From NCBI GenBank assembly GCA_030590185.1, contig JAUUZB010000392.1, forward strand, positions 1 to 5,297: DNA of 5,297 nucleotides. Reading direction: 5' to 3'. The notes beneath the pieces are model-generated. The model was not told the origin of the DNA and searched no databases. It worked only from the letters and a program-made list of their open reading frames with translations. The stretch is from Deltaproteobacteria bacterium. GTDB taxonomy: Bacteria; Myxococcota; XYA12-FULL-58-9; JAUUZB01. Positions 4,949 through 5,297 of the stretch are shown here, one piece after another; position 1 is the first letter of the stretch, and the number at the start of each line of letters is the position of its first letter. The position numbers were made by a program, and so were the translations under genes.

Positions 4949-5297
4949 ATGAGTGACGAGAACAAGCAGAACGATTCCGGCGCGATCCCGAGCGCCGAGG
5001 CCCTCGGGCTCGCCGGGTTGGTGGAGTACGGCGACGGGGCGGTGGTGAGCCGCACCCTGGCCAAGGGCTCGGCGGGGACCTTGACCGTGTTCGCCTTCGA
5101 CGAGGGCCAGGAGCTCTCCGAGCACTCGGCGCCCTTCGACGCCTACGTACAGGTATTGGACGGGGAGGGCCTGTTGACCATCGCTGGTCAGGAGGTGCCA
5201 GCGCGCACCGGGGAGATCGTGTTGATGCCCGCCGACATCCCCCACGCGGTGATGGCGACGAAGCGCTTCAAGATGCTGTTGGTCATGTTGAAGCAAA
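4949..5297 (+). CDS. small single-domain cupin protein, 3' end cut by window
   Basis: ATG 4949 starts 8 bases after the hemerythrin stop. GAGG (4939-4942), overlapping that stop codon, serves as ribosome binding site, so co-transcription and perhaps translational coupling are likely. 116 residues are visible with no stop. Residues ~40-115 form a cupin_2-type beta barrel: motif 1 is GQELSEHSAPFDAYVQVLDGEG (here split as GQELSEH at 53-59, then SAPFDAY and LDGEG at 70-74), and motif 2 is GEIVLMPADIPHAV (88-101). Only His59 and His99 remain of the usual three His plus Glu, and Asp64 is near the place of a second ligand, so metal binding may be altered. Proteins of this small family usually end within a few residues of this point, so probably only the last few codons are missing. 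Substrate is unknown; cupins of this kind are often neighbours of hybrid cluster protein or redox-stress genes (recalled). Confidence 0.85.
   Translation, partial: MSDENKQNDSGAIPSAEALGLAGLVEYGDGAVVSRTLAKGSAGTLTVFAFDEGQELSEHSAPFDAYVQVLDGEGLLTIAGQEVPARTGEIVLMPADIPHAVMATKRFKMLLVMLKQ

Overview
The window reads like a GC-rich deltaproteobacterial, probably myxobacterial-type (Myxococcota or Bradymonadota-like), chromosome. The base composition is high in GC. Two consecutive lipoprotein genes have a build common in that group: a lipobox, a glycine- or Asp/Cys-rich linker, then repeated extracellular modules. The lineage is inferred from gene content and style; there is no rRNA or other phylogenetic marker here.

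Layout, all on the + strand: (1) 1-849 is the 3' part of a Get3/ArsA-type ATPase gene whose P-loop half lies upstream of the window. (2) 917-2512 encodes a 531-aa predicted lipoprotein with an IPT/TIG-like domain, a short Cys/Asp-rich MopE-like segment and four tandem ~86-aa beta-type repeats. A plausible hairpin-plus-T-run terminator follows it. (3) 2643-3890 encodes a 415-aa predicted lipoprotein with a glycine linker and 54 further cysteines arranged in 13 four-Cys modules. (4) 3996-4940 encodes a 314-aa hemerythrin (HHE) plus PAS protein. It lies 8 bp from (5) a small cupin gene, 4949 to beyond the window end, so the two form a likely operon.

The most interesting part is the upstream region of the hemerythrin-cupin pair. 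It carries a perfect palindrome, TTGACCTAGGTCAA (3908-3921), of the CRP/FNR superfamily kind, and it fits the motif I recall for the HcpR nitrosative-stress regulators. Two more short inverted repeats follow before the start codon. The hemerythrin domain has six potential di-iron ligands at spacings very close to those of the NO-stress repair protein YtfE/RIC. Together this suggests a nitric oxide or redox-responsive two-gene unit. That is inference, not demonstrated function.

The two lipoprotein genes probably encode envelope or surface proteins of unknown function. I see no tRNA, rRNA, CRISPR array, insertion sequence or phage gene. No gene-free stretch exceeds 300 bases; the longest gaps are 130 bp (2513-2642) and 105 bp (3891-3995).
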